Positions 1 to 7,044 of a stretch of DNA of 22,133 nucleotides are shown here, one piece after another (position 1 is the first letter of the stretch; every line of letters starts with the position of its first letter). This DNA is from Treponema sp. (GTDB lineage Bacteria > Spirochaetota > Spirochaetia > Treponematales > Treponemataceae), in assembly GCA_016296655.1 (NCBI GenBank), contig JAEDIW010000041.1:1-22133 (forward strand). The letters are read 5' to 3'. A program made the position numbers and the translations under genes. A model generated the notes under the pieces. The model did no database searches. It was given only the letters and a program-made list of their open reading frames with translations, and was not told where the DNA came from.

Positions 1-48
1 TGACGCTAAATCCACGTTTTTACAAACTGGATGGCACTACATATTGTC

Positions 49-63
49 TAGGGCTTTGCCCTA
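49..63. other. Small perfect hairpin upstream of the tlpA-like gene
   Basis: TAGGGC and GCCCTA form a perfect 6-bp stem around a TTT loop. No T-run follows on the plus strand, so a terminator for an upstream gene is possible but weak. The rest of positions 1-87 holds only the GGAGG ribosome binding site at 79-83. Confidence 0.3.
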
Positions 64-87
64 AAACCCAGATTAATTGGAGGCTTT

Positions 88-603
88 ATGAAAAAAATAT
101 TTTTGTCATTACTAATGGTTATTGCATTATCTTCTATAACTATTTTTGCTCAGAGTAAAACTAAAATTGAATTTTCTGCAAAGGATATTAACAACAAAAA
201 TATTACAAGTGAAATTTTTGAAGATGCAGAATTAACAATGATAAACATATGGGGAACTTTTTGCGGACCTTGTATTAAAGAAATGCCTGATTTGGCTCAA
301 TTAAATAAAAATAACGAAAATAAAGGCTTTCAAATTATTGGAATCGTGATTGATGCAGTGAATAGAAAAGGGCTTCCAGATTCAAAACAAATGGACGTTG
401 CAAAAAAAATAGTAAAGCAGACAGGAGCAGATTTTATTCACATTGTTCCAGATTCAAAATTACTGAATGGAATATTACAGAATGTATTTGCAGTTCCAAC
501 AACCATTTTTGTAGATAAAAACGGAAATCAAGTTGGTGAAATTTATACAGGAAGCAGAAGTCTTGCAGAATGGCAGAAGATTGTAGACAGCTTAATAAAA
601 TGA
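88..603 (+). CDS. Secreted TlpA/ResA-like thioredoxin-fold protein
   Basis: This 171-residue protein probably carries out thiol-disulfide exchange in the periplasm. It opens with a Sec signal peptide (KK, hydrophobic residues 4-20, likely cut after FA at 20-21). No lipobox cysteine is present. The thioredoxin active site is W55-G-T-F-C59-G-P-C62, and the usual cis-proline appears as V-P-T-T in the C-terminal half before a strand reading IFVDKNG. The start at 88 has a good GGAGG five to nine bases upstream. Its stop overlaps the ATG of the next small gene (ATGA at 600-603), so translation is probably coupled. TlpA relatives commonly sit beside cytochrome maturation or redox membrane genes; here the partners are a small CXXC peptide and a polyferredoxin, which suggests a job keeping their cysteines reduced. 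The partner assignment is inference. Confidence 0.88.
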   Translation: MKKIFLSLLMVIALSSITIFAQSKTKIEFSAKDINNKNITSEIFEDAELTMINIWGTFCGPCIKEMPDLAQLNKNNENKGFQIIGIVIDAVNRKGLPDSKQMDVAKKIVKQTGADFIHIVPDSKLLNGILQNVFAVPTTIFVDKNGNQVGEIYTGSRSLAEWQKIVDSLIK

Positions 604-737
604 AACATAGAATAATCTCTATTGGTGTGCTAGTTTTAAGTATTTTACTTATAATTTCAGGAATTTTCGCAGGGGAAGCAGAATCTGTAATTGAAAAAGC
701 AACAAGAATCTGTATGGAGTGTATAGGAATTGGGTAA
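600..737 (+). CDS. 45-residue membrane peptide with C-terminal CXXC (CD1871A-like)
   Basis: A short gene starts in the ATGA overlap with the thioredoxin gene and ends inside the start of the polyferredoxin gene (TTGGGTAA, 730-737). The product begins MKHR, has one hydrophobic segment at about residues 5-24, then a short hydrophilic part, and ends in RICMECIGIG with the cysteines at 38 and 41. A small family of about this size with a single membrane segment and a terminal CMECIGIG-type motif is known in anaerobes (named after C. difficile CD1871A), usually beside NapH-like 4Fe-4S proteins; I match it from memory, not from a search. The overlaps on both sides strongly support real translation. 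Function is unknown; a redox-active or metal-binding accessory of the adjacent polyferredoxin is the natural guess. Confidence 0.82.
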   Translation: MKHRIISIGVLVLSILLIISGIFAGEAESVIEKATRICMECIGIG

Positions 738-1563
738 GATTTCGAAAGTACGACTTTTAATACAGGCAGCTTTTACCGCTCTTTCAAATGGATATGTAAA
801 AGGTTTTGCTCATGGAAAAATTTATCAAGGTGATTTGAAATATGTTTGTGTTCCAGGAATGAACTGCTATTCCTGTCCTGGAGCATTAGGTTCGTGTCCT
901 ATTGGAGCTCTTCAATCTACCTTAAGTTCCCGGGAATATAAAATTTCTCTTTATGTTTTTGGTCTTATTTCACTATTTGGTGTTATCTTTGGACGGTTTA
1001 TCTGCGGCTTTTTATGTCCTTTTGGCTTAATTCAGGATTTACTATTTAAGATTCCTTTTGTAAAAAAAGTTCGAAAATTAAAAGGAGAAAAATTTCTTAG
1101 AGGCATCCGGTTTTTGATTCTTGCAGTTTTTGTAATTATCCTGCCTATGTTTATAATAGATATTACAGGATTAGGAAAACCCTGGTTTTGTAAATATATT
1201 TGTCCTGTTGGAACACTGGAAGGGGGAGTGCCCCTGGTTTTAATGAATGAAAGCTTGCGTTCTGCAATAGGCTTTTTGTTTAAATGGAAAGTTGCCATCT
1301 TAATTGCTATTCTGTTTTTTTCAATTATTATATACAGACCATTCTGCAGATACATTTGTCCTCTTGGTGCAATTTATGGTATTTTTAATAAAATATCCTT
1401 TGTCAGATATAGAGTTGATAAATCAAAATGTACAAAATGTGGACTTTGTCAAAAAAAATGTGAACTGAATATAAAAGTTTACGAAAACCCGAATTCAATA
1501 GATTGTATTAGATGCGGGAAATGTATGGAATCATGTCCCGTAAAAGCAATAAAAATGGGATAA
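730..1563 (+). CDS. NapH/YccM-like membrane 4Fe-4S polyferredoxin
   Basis: A 277-residue integral membrane iron-sulfur protein of the NapH/RdxA/YccM type, which passes electrons between the quinone pool or cytoplasmic donors and periplasmic acceptors. An N-terminal cysteine cluster (C40, C46, C49, C56, in CVPGMNCYSCP) precedes membrane segments near 73-92, 124-146 and 184-203. Each is followed by a CxxxCP motif (C92/C96, C154/C158, C206/C210). The C-terminus carries two classic 4Fe-4S ferredoxin clusters: C234, C237, C240, C244 and C259, C262, C265, C269. The start is a TTG overlapping the stop of the small CXXC gene, with GGAG ten bases upstream; the following MGKISKVRLLIQ fits the family's N-terminus. 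It is the last gene of the operon. What it reduces is not visible here; an FMN-binding partner is usual in such systems, and one domain of that kind is encoded at 7180. Confidence 0.9.
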   Translation: MGKISKVRLLIQAAFTALSNGYVKGFAHGKIYQGDLKYVCVPGMNCYSCPGALGSCPIGALQSTLSSREYKISLYVFGLISLFGVIFGRFICGFLCPFGLIQDLLFKIPFVKKVRKLKGEKFLRGIRFLILAVFVIILPMFIIDITGLGKPWFCKYICPVGTLEGGVPLVLMNESLRSAIGFLFKWKVAILIAILFFSIIIYRPFCRYICPLGAIYGIFNKISFVRYRVDKSKCTKCGLCQKKCELNIKVYENPNSIDCIRCGKCMESCPVKAIKMG

Positions 1564-1610
1564 ACCTGACTCGGACGGTATGCATAGCCTGCTAAGTAAC
1601 TAGGACAAAT

Positions 1611-1767
1611 GTCGAGTTTTAAATTTTTATTCTTTGGGTGGCTTTTTGCTTCGCAAAAAACAGGCTTTTCAGGGTTCCGCTATCGCTTCATTCCTTCGCT
1701 ACGCTTCGGAACTGGCTACGCCAGCCCTTACAATCCTTGCCACTGTTTAAAATTAAAAAACTCGAAA
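1611..1767. repeat. Inverted-repeat-bounded, hairpin-rich intergenic element
   Basis: The ends read TCGAGTTTT (left) and AAAACTCGA (right), the core of an imperfect terminal inverted repeat of about 30 bp whose inner part also shares GTGGC on the left and its complement on the right. Inside are three more stems: TTTTTGC-TTC-GCAAAAA, GTTCCG...CGGAAC, and TGGC-TAC-GCCA. An open frame runs through it but reads as translated hairpins, not as a protein. This looks like a non-autonomous mobile or repeat element; copy number in the genome cannot be judged from here. Confidence 0.55.
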
Positions 1768-1826
1768 TTGAACCTAACTAGATATAATAGAGGTCCTGTC
1801 TACCAGGCTATTACGGAAATGAATTC

Positions 1827-1940
1827 TGCGCTAGGGATAGTAGTGGCGCCGAAGGCGTTGGTAAGCAGCTTTGCTGCGTCCAATGCAGCGTAAGCGGAAC
1901 CACGGATAGCCCGACCCCTTGGGGAAGCGCCCAAAAAAAA
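1827..1940 (+). repeat. Structured GC-rich intergenic element, copy A
   Basis: Nested pairing is visible by eye. GCGCT (1828-1832) pairs with AGCGC (1926-1930), GGG (1834-1836) with CCC (1910-1912), and GTGG (1843-1846) with CCAC (1900-1903). Inside sit hairpins CGCC-GAA-GGCG (1847-1857) and GCAGC-TTT-GCTGC (1865-1877), and CCCC-TT-GGGG lies at 1915-1924. The element ends in GCGCCC followed by eight A. It shares its end pattern, an AGCGTAAGCG word and the CGCCGAAGGCG hairpin with the element at 5531. It could be a structured RNA or a dispersed repeat; orientation is given relative to the poly-A end. Confidence 0.55.
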
Positions 1941-1947
1941 CTGGCAA

Positions 1948-2142
1948 TTAAGCAACAGTAAACAGTAATTCGTTTTTAATTGCAGTGTATAAACTTATTT
2001 TTCCTTTGCAGGTAAAAACCGCAAAAGTGTGAGCAGAAATTTCTACAATTTCAAGATCTGTATCTTTAATTTCTCTTCCGTCGTACTCAACGCCGATTCC
2101 ATAAGGAAACTTATTGCCGTTCAATTTCTGAAGGTTTTTGAA
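1948..2142 (-). pseudogene. Remnant of a GyrI-like/AraC effector-binding domain gene
   Basis: Reading the minus strand from 2142 to the stop at 1948-1950 gives 64 residues containing NKFPYGIGVEYDGREI and EIVEISAHTFAVFTCKGK. The EIxEIxAHTxAVFxCKG pattern is typical of GyrI-like small-molecule-binding domains found alone or behind AraC/MerR DNA-binding domains. In frame, the codon just upstream is a stop (2143-2145). A neighbouring frame continues with PVEVNSKT and then hits another stop, which points to a frameshift and nonsense decay. Only the end of one domain remains and the C-terminus diverges after CKGK. No start codon or ribosome binding site is present. The family call rests on one motif, so it is moderate. 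Confidence 0.55.
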
Positions 2143-2268
2143 TTAACTTCTACAGGAACTTAAAAGGGCAGAATACATAAAAACTTTTAATTCCAGAAAC
2201 TTCTATTGCTGGAAAAATCAGGAAAATATATAATCTATAAAAATTTAAGAAAGTTTCAGGTGATTTTT

Positions 2269-3336
2269 ATGGGCAGGAAATATTTTATTGATAATCTGCG
2301 GATTTTCTGTATTTTATTGCTTTTTCCTTTTCATAATGTGATGATCTACAATGATTTTGGTGAAAGATGGTATGTTCACATTGCAGAGTGCATTCAGGCA
2401 TCTTTTTTTAATATAAGCGTATATGCCTGGTGGATGCCATTGCTTTTTTTGCTTGCAGGAATGTCTGCATTTTATGCTTTTGAAAAACGGACGGTAAAAC
2501 AGTATTTAATGGAAAGACTCTGCAAACTTTATGTTCCTCTTGCAGTTTCATTGCTGCTGGTCATTCCTGTACAGCCTTATATTGCTGATGTTTTTTTTAA
2601 TGGCTATTCAGGAAATTATTTTCAGCATTACAGGGAATTCTTTAAACTTACTGACTGGTCTGGTTATGACGGTCATTTTACGCCTGGCCATTTATGGTTT
2701 GTTCTTTATCTTTTTAATATTTCACTTGCAGCTTTGCCTGTAGTGTATTTCATTAAAACAAAGAAAGTTATTATTGATTTTAAAGGATGGAAAATACTTT
2801 TACTCATACCTGTTTTTTTTCTTCCTTTTTTGCTGAAACCTCTGGGAAATATCGGCGGCAAAAGTTTCGGAGAATTTGGTGCATGGTTTTTAACAGGATT
2901 TTTTGTCTTTACAGATGAAAACTTTCAGGAAAAAATCAAAAAGATTTTGCCTTTTACAGCTGCACTTTTTGTTTCATTAATTATTGCAAGATGTTTTATG
3001 TACAGTAGTAAAATTTATGGCTTGAAGTGGGATGTTCTGCATAAAGTTTTTGTCTGGAGCGGAATTTTGTTTATGTTCGGAGCTGCCAAAACTTTCTTTG
3101 ACTTTAATTCAAGATTTACGCAGTATTTTGCCCGTGCTTCTTTTGCAATTTATGTAATTAATCAGTCTGTAATTGTAATACTCGGCTTTTTTGCTGCAGG
3201 ATATTTTAAAGTTCCTTATGCACTTCAATATTTTGCACTTGTTTTTTCAAGTTTTGGAATTACAGTTTTGATTTACGAAATTCTCAAACGATTTAAACTT
3301 ACATGCTTTTTATTTGGAATAAAATTCAATCAGTAA
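2269..3336 (+). CDS. Acyltransferase-3 family (OafA/NodX-like) membrane protein
   Basis: A 355-residue multi-pass membrane protein of the acyltransferase-3 family, which transfers acyl groups (often acetyl) onto surface glycans or other envelope molecules. The family's opening signature is present: YFIDNLR near residues 5-11 and the presumed catalytic histidine H22 in FPFHNVMIY. About ten hydrophobic segments follow, with the typical GHLWFVLYLF stretch in the middle. I start it at the ATG at 2269 because AGGTGA (2258-2263) is well placed and the family's N-terminus begins there; an upstream TTG at 2206 would add 21 poorly supported residues. It stands alone in its stretch: a 700-bp repeat-rich gap precedes it and a 13-bp inverted repeat starts on its stop codon. 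The substrate cannot be told. Confidence 0.85.
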   Translation: MGRKYFIDNLRIFCILLLFPFHNVMIYNDFGERWYVHIAECIQASFFNISVYAWWMPLLFLLAGMSAFYAFEKRTVKQYLMERLCKLYVPLAVSLLLVIPVQPYIADVFFNGYSGNYFQHYREFFKLTDWSGYDGHFTPGHLWFVLYLFNISLAALPVVYFIKTKKVIIDFKGWKILLLIPVFFLPFLLKPLGNIGGKSFGEFGAWFLTGFFVFTDENFQEKIKKILPFTAALFVSLIIARCFMYSSKIYGLKWDVLHKVFVWSGILFMFGAAKTFFDFNSRFTQYFARASFAIYVINQSVIVILGFFAAGYFKVPYALQYFALVFSSFGITVLIYEILKRFKLTCFLFGIKFNQ

Positions 3337-3376
3337 CTGAAAACTTTGTCATAAAATAAGGTGAAAGTTTTCAGTT
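3335..3376. promoter_or_regulatory. 13-bp perfect inverted repeat at the acyltransferase/AraC junction
   Basis: AACTGAAAACTTT (3335-3347) and AAAGTTTTCAGTT (3364-3376) are perfect complements separated by 16 nt. The left arm begins in the acyltransferase stop codon; the right arm runs into the TTG start of the AraC-family gene, and that gene's likely AAGGTGA ribosome binding site sits at the end of the loop. It could be a terminator (no T-run follows, so weak), an RNA structure controlling translation, or an operator for the regulator. Confidence 0.6.
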
Positions 3377-4049
3377 GAATTTGTTTTGCAGTGATTTTTT
3401 GCCAGAAAAAATGAAAGTTCAGTATATTACAGATTCTTCAACAGGTCTTGAAGTTATAAGCCTTGAAAATGTTAATACAGTTTATCCGCCTCACACTCAT
3501 ACAAAGCACTATGTTTTGGGCATTGTGACGGAAGGCAAAATTTCGATTTTAATTGATTCTCCATTAGTCGGCATGAATTCAATCAATTCAAAAATTTTCT
3601 ATTGCAGAAAATACGAATACTTTTTAATTTCCCCGGATGTCTGCCACAGCATAAAACCAGAATCTTCACAGTATTCAATGATAACAACATGTATTCCAGT
3701 AAATGATGAACTTCCAAAATCTCTGGATATAATCCGCCGAAAAATAATCGGAAGTCCTGAACTGGAATTCTGCATAACAGATATGGCAGAAGAAGTTTTT
3801 GTAAGCAAATACCATTTTATCAGAAAATTTTCCAGTGAAAACGGTATTACTCCTCATAAATTCCAGCTGCAATGCCGGATTCGTAAAGCCCAGAAACTTC
3901 TGGCTGCTGGGAAAAAAGTAACAGAGGTAGCTCAAGACTGCGGTTTTTTTGACCAAAGCCATTTTGACAGGGAATTTAAAAAAATGCTTGGAATTTCCCC
4001 TGAAATTTATGCAAAAAATGTGAAGTCCGCAATTTTATACAAGGTTTAA
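3375..4049 (+). CDS. AraC-family transcriptional regulator with cupin-type sensor domain
   Basis: This 224-residue DNA-binding protein has an N-terminal AraC-type beta-barrel ligand domain (about 20-120, with PPHTHTKHYVLGIVTEG and a later ISPDVCHSI strand) and a C-terminal pair of helix-turn-helix motifs. The first HTH is around ITDMAEEVFVSKYHFIRKF, the second around VTEVAQDCGFFDQSHFDREF, ending in the family's typical LGISPEIY. The TTG start at 3375 is chosen because AAGGTGA (3358-3364) lies at correct distance; an ATG at 3411 has no ribosome binding site but would remove only 12 residues, so the start is uncertain. The cupin gene 52 bp downstream on the same strand is a plausible target or co-transcribed partner. 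The ligand is unknown. Confidence 0.87.
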   Translation: MNLFCSDFLPEKMKVQYITDSSTGLEVISLENVNTVYPPHTHTKHYVLGIVTEGKISILIDSPLVGMNSINSKIFYCRKYEYFLISPDVCHSIKPESSQYSMITTCIPVNDELPKSLDIIRRKIIGSPELEFCITDMAEEVFVSKYHFIRKFSSENGITPHKFQLQCRIRKAQKLLAAGKKVTEVAQDCGFFDQSHFDREFKKMLGISPEIYAKNVKSAILYKV

Positions 4050-4101
4050 AAGTCTGCATCAGATATCATTCAGCTATCAAAACATAAAGAGGTTAAATGA
4101 T

Positions 4102-4518
4102 ATGAAAAATACAGACACAAGCGGCAAAATTTTGTTCAAAGATTTATTTGAACAGTTTGACGGCGGTAAATTTGCCTTTAATGGCAAAACTGTAAATTTC
4201 AGTGAACTAAAATGGAATGGGCATCCTGTTTTTGAAGGTGTTGAATTAAAAAATCTTATAACGGCAAAAGATACGGACGGCCGTTTAAGCTTTCATCTGG
4301 TAAAAATTGCACCCGATAAGTCTATAGGAAACCACATTCATGAAAATCAGCTGGAAACACATGAAGTAATTGCCGGCAGCGGTCAGTGCATCTGTGATGG
4401 CAAAAAAATCGAATATGCACCGGGAAATATTTCACTTATTCCAGCCGGAGTAACGCACGAAGTTCATGCTGGTGATAAAGGTCTTTATTTATTTGCAAAA
4501 TTTATCCCGGCTTTGTAA
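4102..4518 (+). CDS. Small cupin-domain protein
   Basis: A 138-residue single-domain cupin. Motif 1 is seen as GNHIHENQLETHEVIAGSG, giving likely metal ligands H78, H80, E85 or H87. Motif 2 is PGNISLIPAGVTHEV with H119. The N-terminal 60 residues are not a domain I recognise. An AGAGG ribosome binding site (4088-4092) supports the ATG at 4102. It follows the AraC-family gene directly, so it may be co-expressed with or controlled by that regulator. Such small cupins can be sugar-binding, isomerase or dioxygenase-like, or purely regulatory; the sequence does not separate these. Confidence 0.85.
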   Translation: MKNTDTSGKILFKDLFEQFDGGKFAFNGKTVNFSELKWNGHPVFEGVELKNLITAKDTDGRLSFHLVKIAPDKSIGNHIHENQLETHEVIAGSGQCICDGKKIEYAPGNISLIPAGVTHEVHAGDKGLYLFAKFIPAL

Positions 4519-4540
4519 AATCTGTTGCTATGCTAGAGGA

Positions 4541-4564
4541 CTCCGGCAGTTTCTGCTGTCGGAG
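4541..4564 (+). terminator. Hairpin after the cupin gene, possible weak terminator
   Basis: CTCCGGCAG pairs with CTGTCGGAG over nine positions with one G-T wobble and a six-base loop. AAATCT before and AGATTT after can extend the stem. There is no clear T-run, so termination is uncertain. Confidence 0.4.
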
Positions 4565-4693
4565 ATAAGATTTGCTGAGTGAATTTTAGATTTATGCCTC
4601 ATCAGATGCAGTCAAAAATTGCAAAAAATTTGACAGAAATTGCAAATAATGGTAGCCTTTAAAAATCTGGGAATCATTGGACTGGCGCAGAAA

Positions 4694-4722
4694 TTGCCAG
4701 ACTGTGTTTCTTTTGTTAGAAA
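4694..4722 (+). promoter_or_regulatory. Putative sigma-70 promoter immediately upstream of the merR-type gene
   Basis: TTGCCA (4694-4699), a 17-bp spacer and TAGAAA (4717-4722) lie only four bases before the ATG at 4727, which has no recognisable ribosome binding site. If this promoter is used, the messenger would begin at or next to the start codon. Confidence 0.4.
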
Positions 4723-4726
4723 AAGT

Positions 4727-5521
4727 ATGACCGTAAAAGAATTTTCTGAAAAGATTGGCATTCCATCTACAAAAATCCGCTTTTATGACCGCTCCAAACT
4801 GATTGAAGGCAGTCGTGAACAAAAAAATAATTACCGTACTTTCTGTGAGCTTGATGCTTTGAGCATTTTCAATGCCCAGATGCTTAGAAGTTTTGATTTC
4901 AGCCTGCAGGAAGTGCATCAGGCAAAAGAAGAAAAGATTGAGCAGATAAATTCCAGAGTCCGCAGACGCATCGAAGATTTAGAAAATTCGATTAGAATGC
5001 AGGAAATCAAGCTGATTCGTCTGAAAGAAATGCGTTCGTATTTTTCTGAAATTGAAAATTCAATGACGAGGGTGATTTATTGGAACCTGCCTGAAAGTTA
5101 CAATGTTTTTACAATAAACTGTAATTCTACGGAAAATGAAAGGCAGGCTGTAAAGATGCTTGCTGAAGTCATGCCGTTTTCATACATCTGCATAAAAATT
5201 TGCCGTGAAAGCATTTTGAAACAAGAAAATCCTTTGAAAGTTTCTCTGGGGCTTGGAATACTGAAAAAAAACAAAGAAATAACCGGCCTTAATTTTTCTG
5301 CTTCAATAAAGGCTGATGAGCAGAAAGAACGTGTCGGAATCAGGTTTGAGTGCCAGAATCCTTTTGCCTTAACGGTCAGTGACCTTGAACCGCTTCTTGC
5401 TGAGCTTGCTTCTAAAAAAATAGAAATAAAAGACGATTTGCTTGGCCGTATTTTTATAAGTTATAAAAAAAACGGCAAAGTGGTTCACGGACTTTCGGTA
5501 AGTTTGCCGGTGCGGCCTTAA
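4727..5521 (+). CDS. MerR-family transcriptional regulator
   Basis: A 264-residue regulator. Residues 1-70 are the MerR DNA-binding domain: the winged helix opens with MTVKEFSEKIGIPSTKIRFYD, then Y36-R37 and a second helix region. Residues of about 66-110 are a charged dimerisation coiled coil. The remaining 150 residues resemble the small-molecule-binding C-terminal half of BmrR-like regulators more than the short Cys-bearing tail of metal sensors; no metal-binding Cys pair is visible. The ATG at 4727 is chosen because the family begins right there; upstream starts at 4640 and 4649 add 26-29 residues without family support. A cation exporter follows it. A MerR-type operator lies 1.5 kb downstream at 7045, in front of the flavoenzyme, which it may control; that link is inference. 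Confidence 0.86.
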   Translation: MTVKEFSEKIGIPSTKIRFYDRSKLIEGSREQKNNYRTFCELDALSIFNAQMLRSFDFSLQEVHQAKEEKIEQINSRVRRRIEDLENSIRMQEIKLIRLKEMRSYFSEIENSMTRVIYWNLPESYNVFTINCNSTENERQAVKMLAEVMPFSYICIKICRESILKQENPLKVSLGLGILKKNKEITGLNFSASIKADEQKERVGIRFECQNPFALTVSDLEPLLAELASKKIEIKDDLLGRIFISYKKNGKVVHGLSVSLPVRP

Positions 5522-5530
5522 AATTTTGCA

Positions 5531-5660
5531 GAAAAATGCGTCCAAGTGCTGGAGCAGCGCCGAAGGCGAAGACCGCAGAAGCTTGCAGAGCTTCGAGGAC
5601 TTAGAGCGTAAGCGAACTGCGGAAGTACGCTTTGTCAGCTGTGTTGCGCCTGAAAAAAAT
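5531..5660 (+). repeat. Structured GC-rich intergenic element, copy B
   Basis: The hairpins are CGCC-GAA-GGCG (5548-5558, identical to the one in copy A), GAAGCT...AGCTTC (5578-5594), and an enclosing CCGCAG (5573-5578)/CTGCGG stem. An outer GGAGCA (5541-5546) can pair with TGCGCC near the right end with one mismatch. The element ends in TTGCGCCTG plus a run of seven A. GAGCGTAAGCGAACTGCGGAA is nearly the same word as in the element at 16411. It fills most of the 253 bp between the merR-type gene and the cation exporter. Confidence 0.6.
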
Positions 5661-5774
5661 AAAAAAAACTTTTGTCATAAAATTTGTGGCGCTTATTGTG
5701 GAAAAATAACTACTTGTGCTAAAATTGCGGGAAAATCAGTTAAAAGTTCATGGAGAGAGGCGGATTTTCAGAAA

Positions 5775-6962
5775 ATGATAAAACTTTTGGCAAAAATTTT
5801 TATAAAAGATTGTGAAAATTATAAAAATTCTGTGGTGAGGAACCAGTACGGAATTTTATGTGGTGCTGCAGGCATTGTTTTGAATGTTTTTCTGTTTTTC
5901 TTTAAGCTGTTTGCAGGTATTTTGTCTTCTTCGGTGGCTGTAATAGCTGATGCCTTTAATAATTTTTCTGATGCTGCAGGTTCCATTGTTGCAATTGTCG
6001 GTTTTAAAATTTCGGGCAAGGAGCCTGATAAGGATCATCCGTTTGGGCATGGCAGAATGGAATATATTGCCGGTCTGGTTGTTTCGTTTTTAATTTTGCT
6101 GATGGGTTATGAACTTTTGAAGTCATCTGTGGGGGCAATTCTTCATCCTAAGCCTTTGAAAATAGATTTTGTAACTGTTGTAATTCTGAGTGCTTCAATT
6201 CTTGTGAAATTTTATATGTATTTTTACAATCATTTTTTTGGACTCAAGTTGAATAGTGTTGTAATGGAAGCAACTGCCAGGGATAGTTTGAATGATACTG
6301 TTTCGACGGGCATTGTTCTTTTGGTTGCTGTGTTGAGCCTTGTCTTGAAAAATTTGGGAGTTAATCTGAATTTTTCTCTTGACGGGCTTGCAGGACTTTT
6401 TGTAGTTGCTTTTATTTTGAAAGGGGGAATTGATTCTGTAAAGGAAACTGTTAATCCTCTTCTAGGGCAGACTGCTGACAGGGAATTTGTTAATAATATA
6501 GAAGAAACTGTAATGGCTCATAAAAAAATCTGCGGAATTCATGATTTGATTCTTCATGATTATGGGCCTGGCAGACTTATGCTCAGTCTGCACGCGGAAG
6601 TTCCCGGCGATGAAAATATTTTTGAACTGCATGACGAAATTGATAACATTGAATGTGAAATTTCCAAAAAATTTAACTGTCAGTGTGTAATTCACATGGA
6701 TCCGATTGACAGAAAAAATTCTGAGCTGGAGAAGCTTAAGTCTTTTATTTCTAAAAAAGCCAGTCAATTGGATTCTGAAATTTCCATCCATGACCTGCGC
6801 ATTGTTCCTGGTGTTTCTCATTCTAATGTGATTTTTGATGCTGTCCGGCCGTTCAGTTGCAGATACTCGGAGCTGGAACTTATAGAGAAACTTTCTAAAT
6901 TCGTAAAGGATTACAATCCTTCATACAATGGTGTAATTCAGATTGATCAGCCTTTTGTATAG
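5775..6962 (+). CDS. Cation diffusion facilitator (CDF) family metal exporter
   Basis: A 395-residue inner-membrane antiporter exporting divalent metal from the cytoplasm. Six membrane segments fill residues 28-215, and a soluble C-terminal metal-sensing domain follows, with an unusually long tail. Family motifs include ADAFNNFSD (59-66), HPFGHGR (88-94) and ARDSLND (168-174). Aligned by eye to E. coli YiiP, the transport site reads N62, D66, D170, D174. That is the N/D-D-D-D arrangement of manganese-type CDFs, not the D-D-H-D of zinc exporters, so Mn(II) export is my best inference. The ATG at 5775, with GAGAGG upstream, is preferred: a longer frame opening with TTG at 5526 runs through a repeat element and adds 83 residues of non-family sequence. 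The merR-type gene upstream may co-regulate it. Confidence 0.9.
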   Translation: MIKLLAKIFIKDCENYKNSVVRNQYGILCGAAGIVLNVFLFFFKLFAGILSSSVAVIADAFNNFSDAAGSIVAIVGFKISGKEPDKDHPFGHGRMEYIAGLVVSFLILLMGYELLKSSVGAILHPKPLKIDFVTVVILSASILVKFYMYFYNHFFGLKLNSVVMEATARDSLNDTVSTGIVLLVAVLSLVLKNLGVNLNFSLDGLAGLFVVAFILKGGIDSVKETVNPLLGQTADREFVNNIEETVMAHKKICGIHDLILHDYGPGRLMLSLHAEVPGDENIFELHDEIDNIECEISKKFNCQCVIHMDPIDRKNSELEKLKSFISKKASQLDSEISIHDLRIVPGVSHSNVIFDAVRPFSCRYSELELIEKLSKFVKDYNPSYNGVIQIDQPFV

Positions 6963-7044
6963 CAGAAAAAAGAACTTTTTGGAAAATAGTCGAAAAGTGT
7001 GAATTTTAATTTTGTTTCTGTATGTTCTTTTTGAAAAAAAATGC

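Noticed and set aside
1609..1893. 94-codon plus-strand open frame
   Set aside because: It runs through two hairpin-rich repeat elements, has no ribosome binding site, and its product is translated palindromes (SLRFGTGYASP type) with no protein-like pattern.
6966..7032. AAAAAGAAC...GTTCTTTTT as terminator of the CDF gene
   Set aside because: The nine-bp A/T-rich arms are 48 nt apart and are followed by GA7 instead of a T-run; too weak to call.
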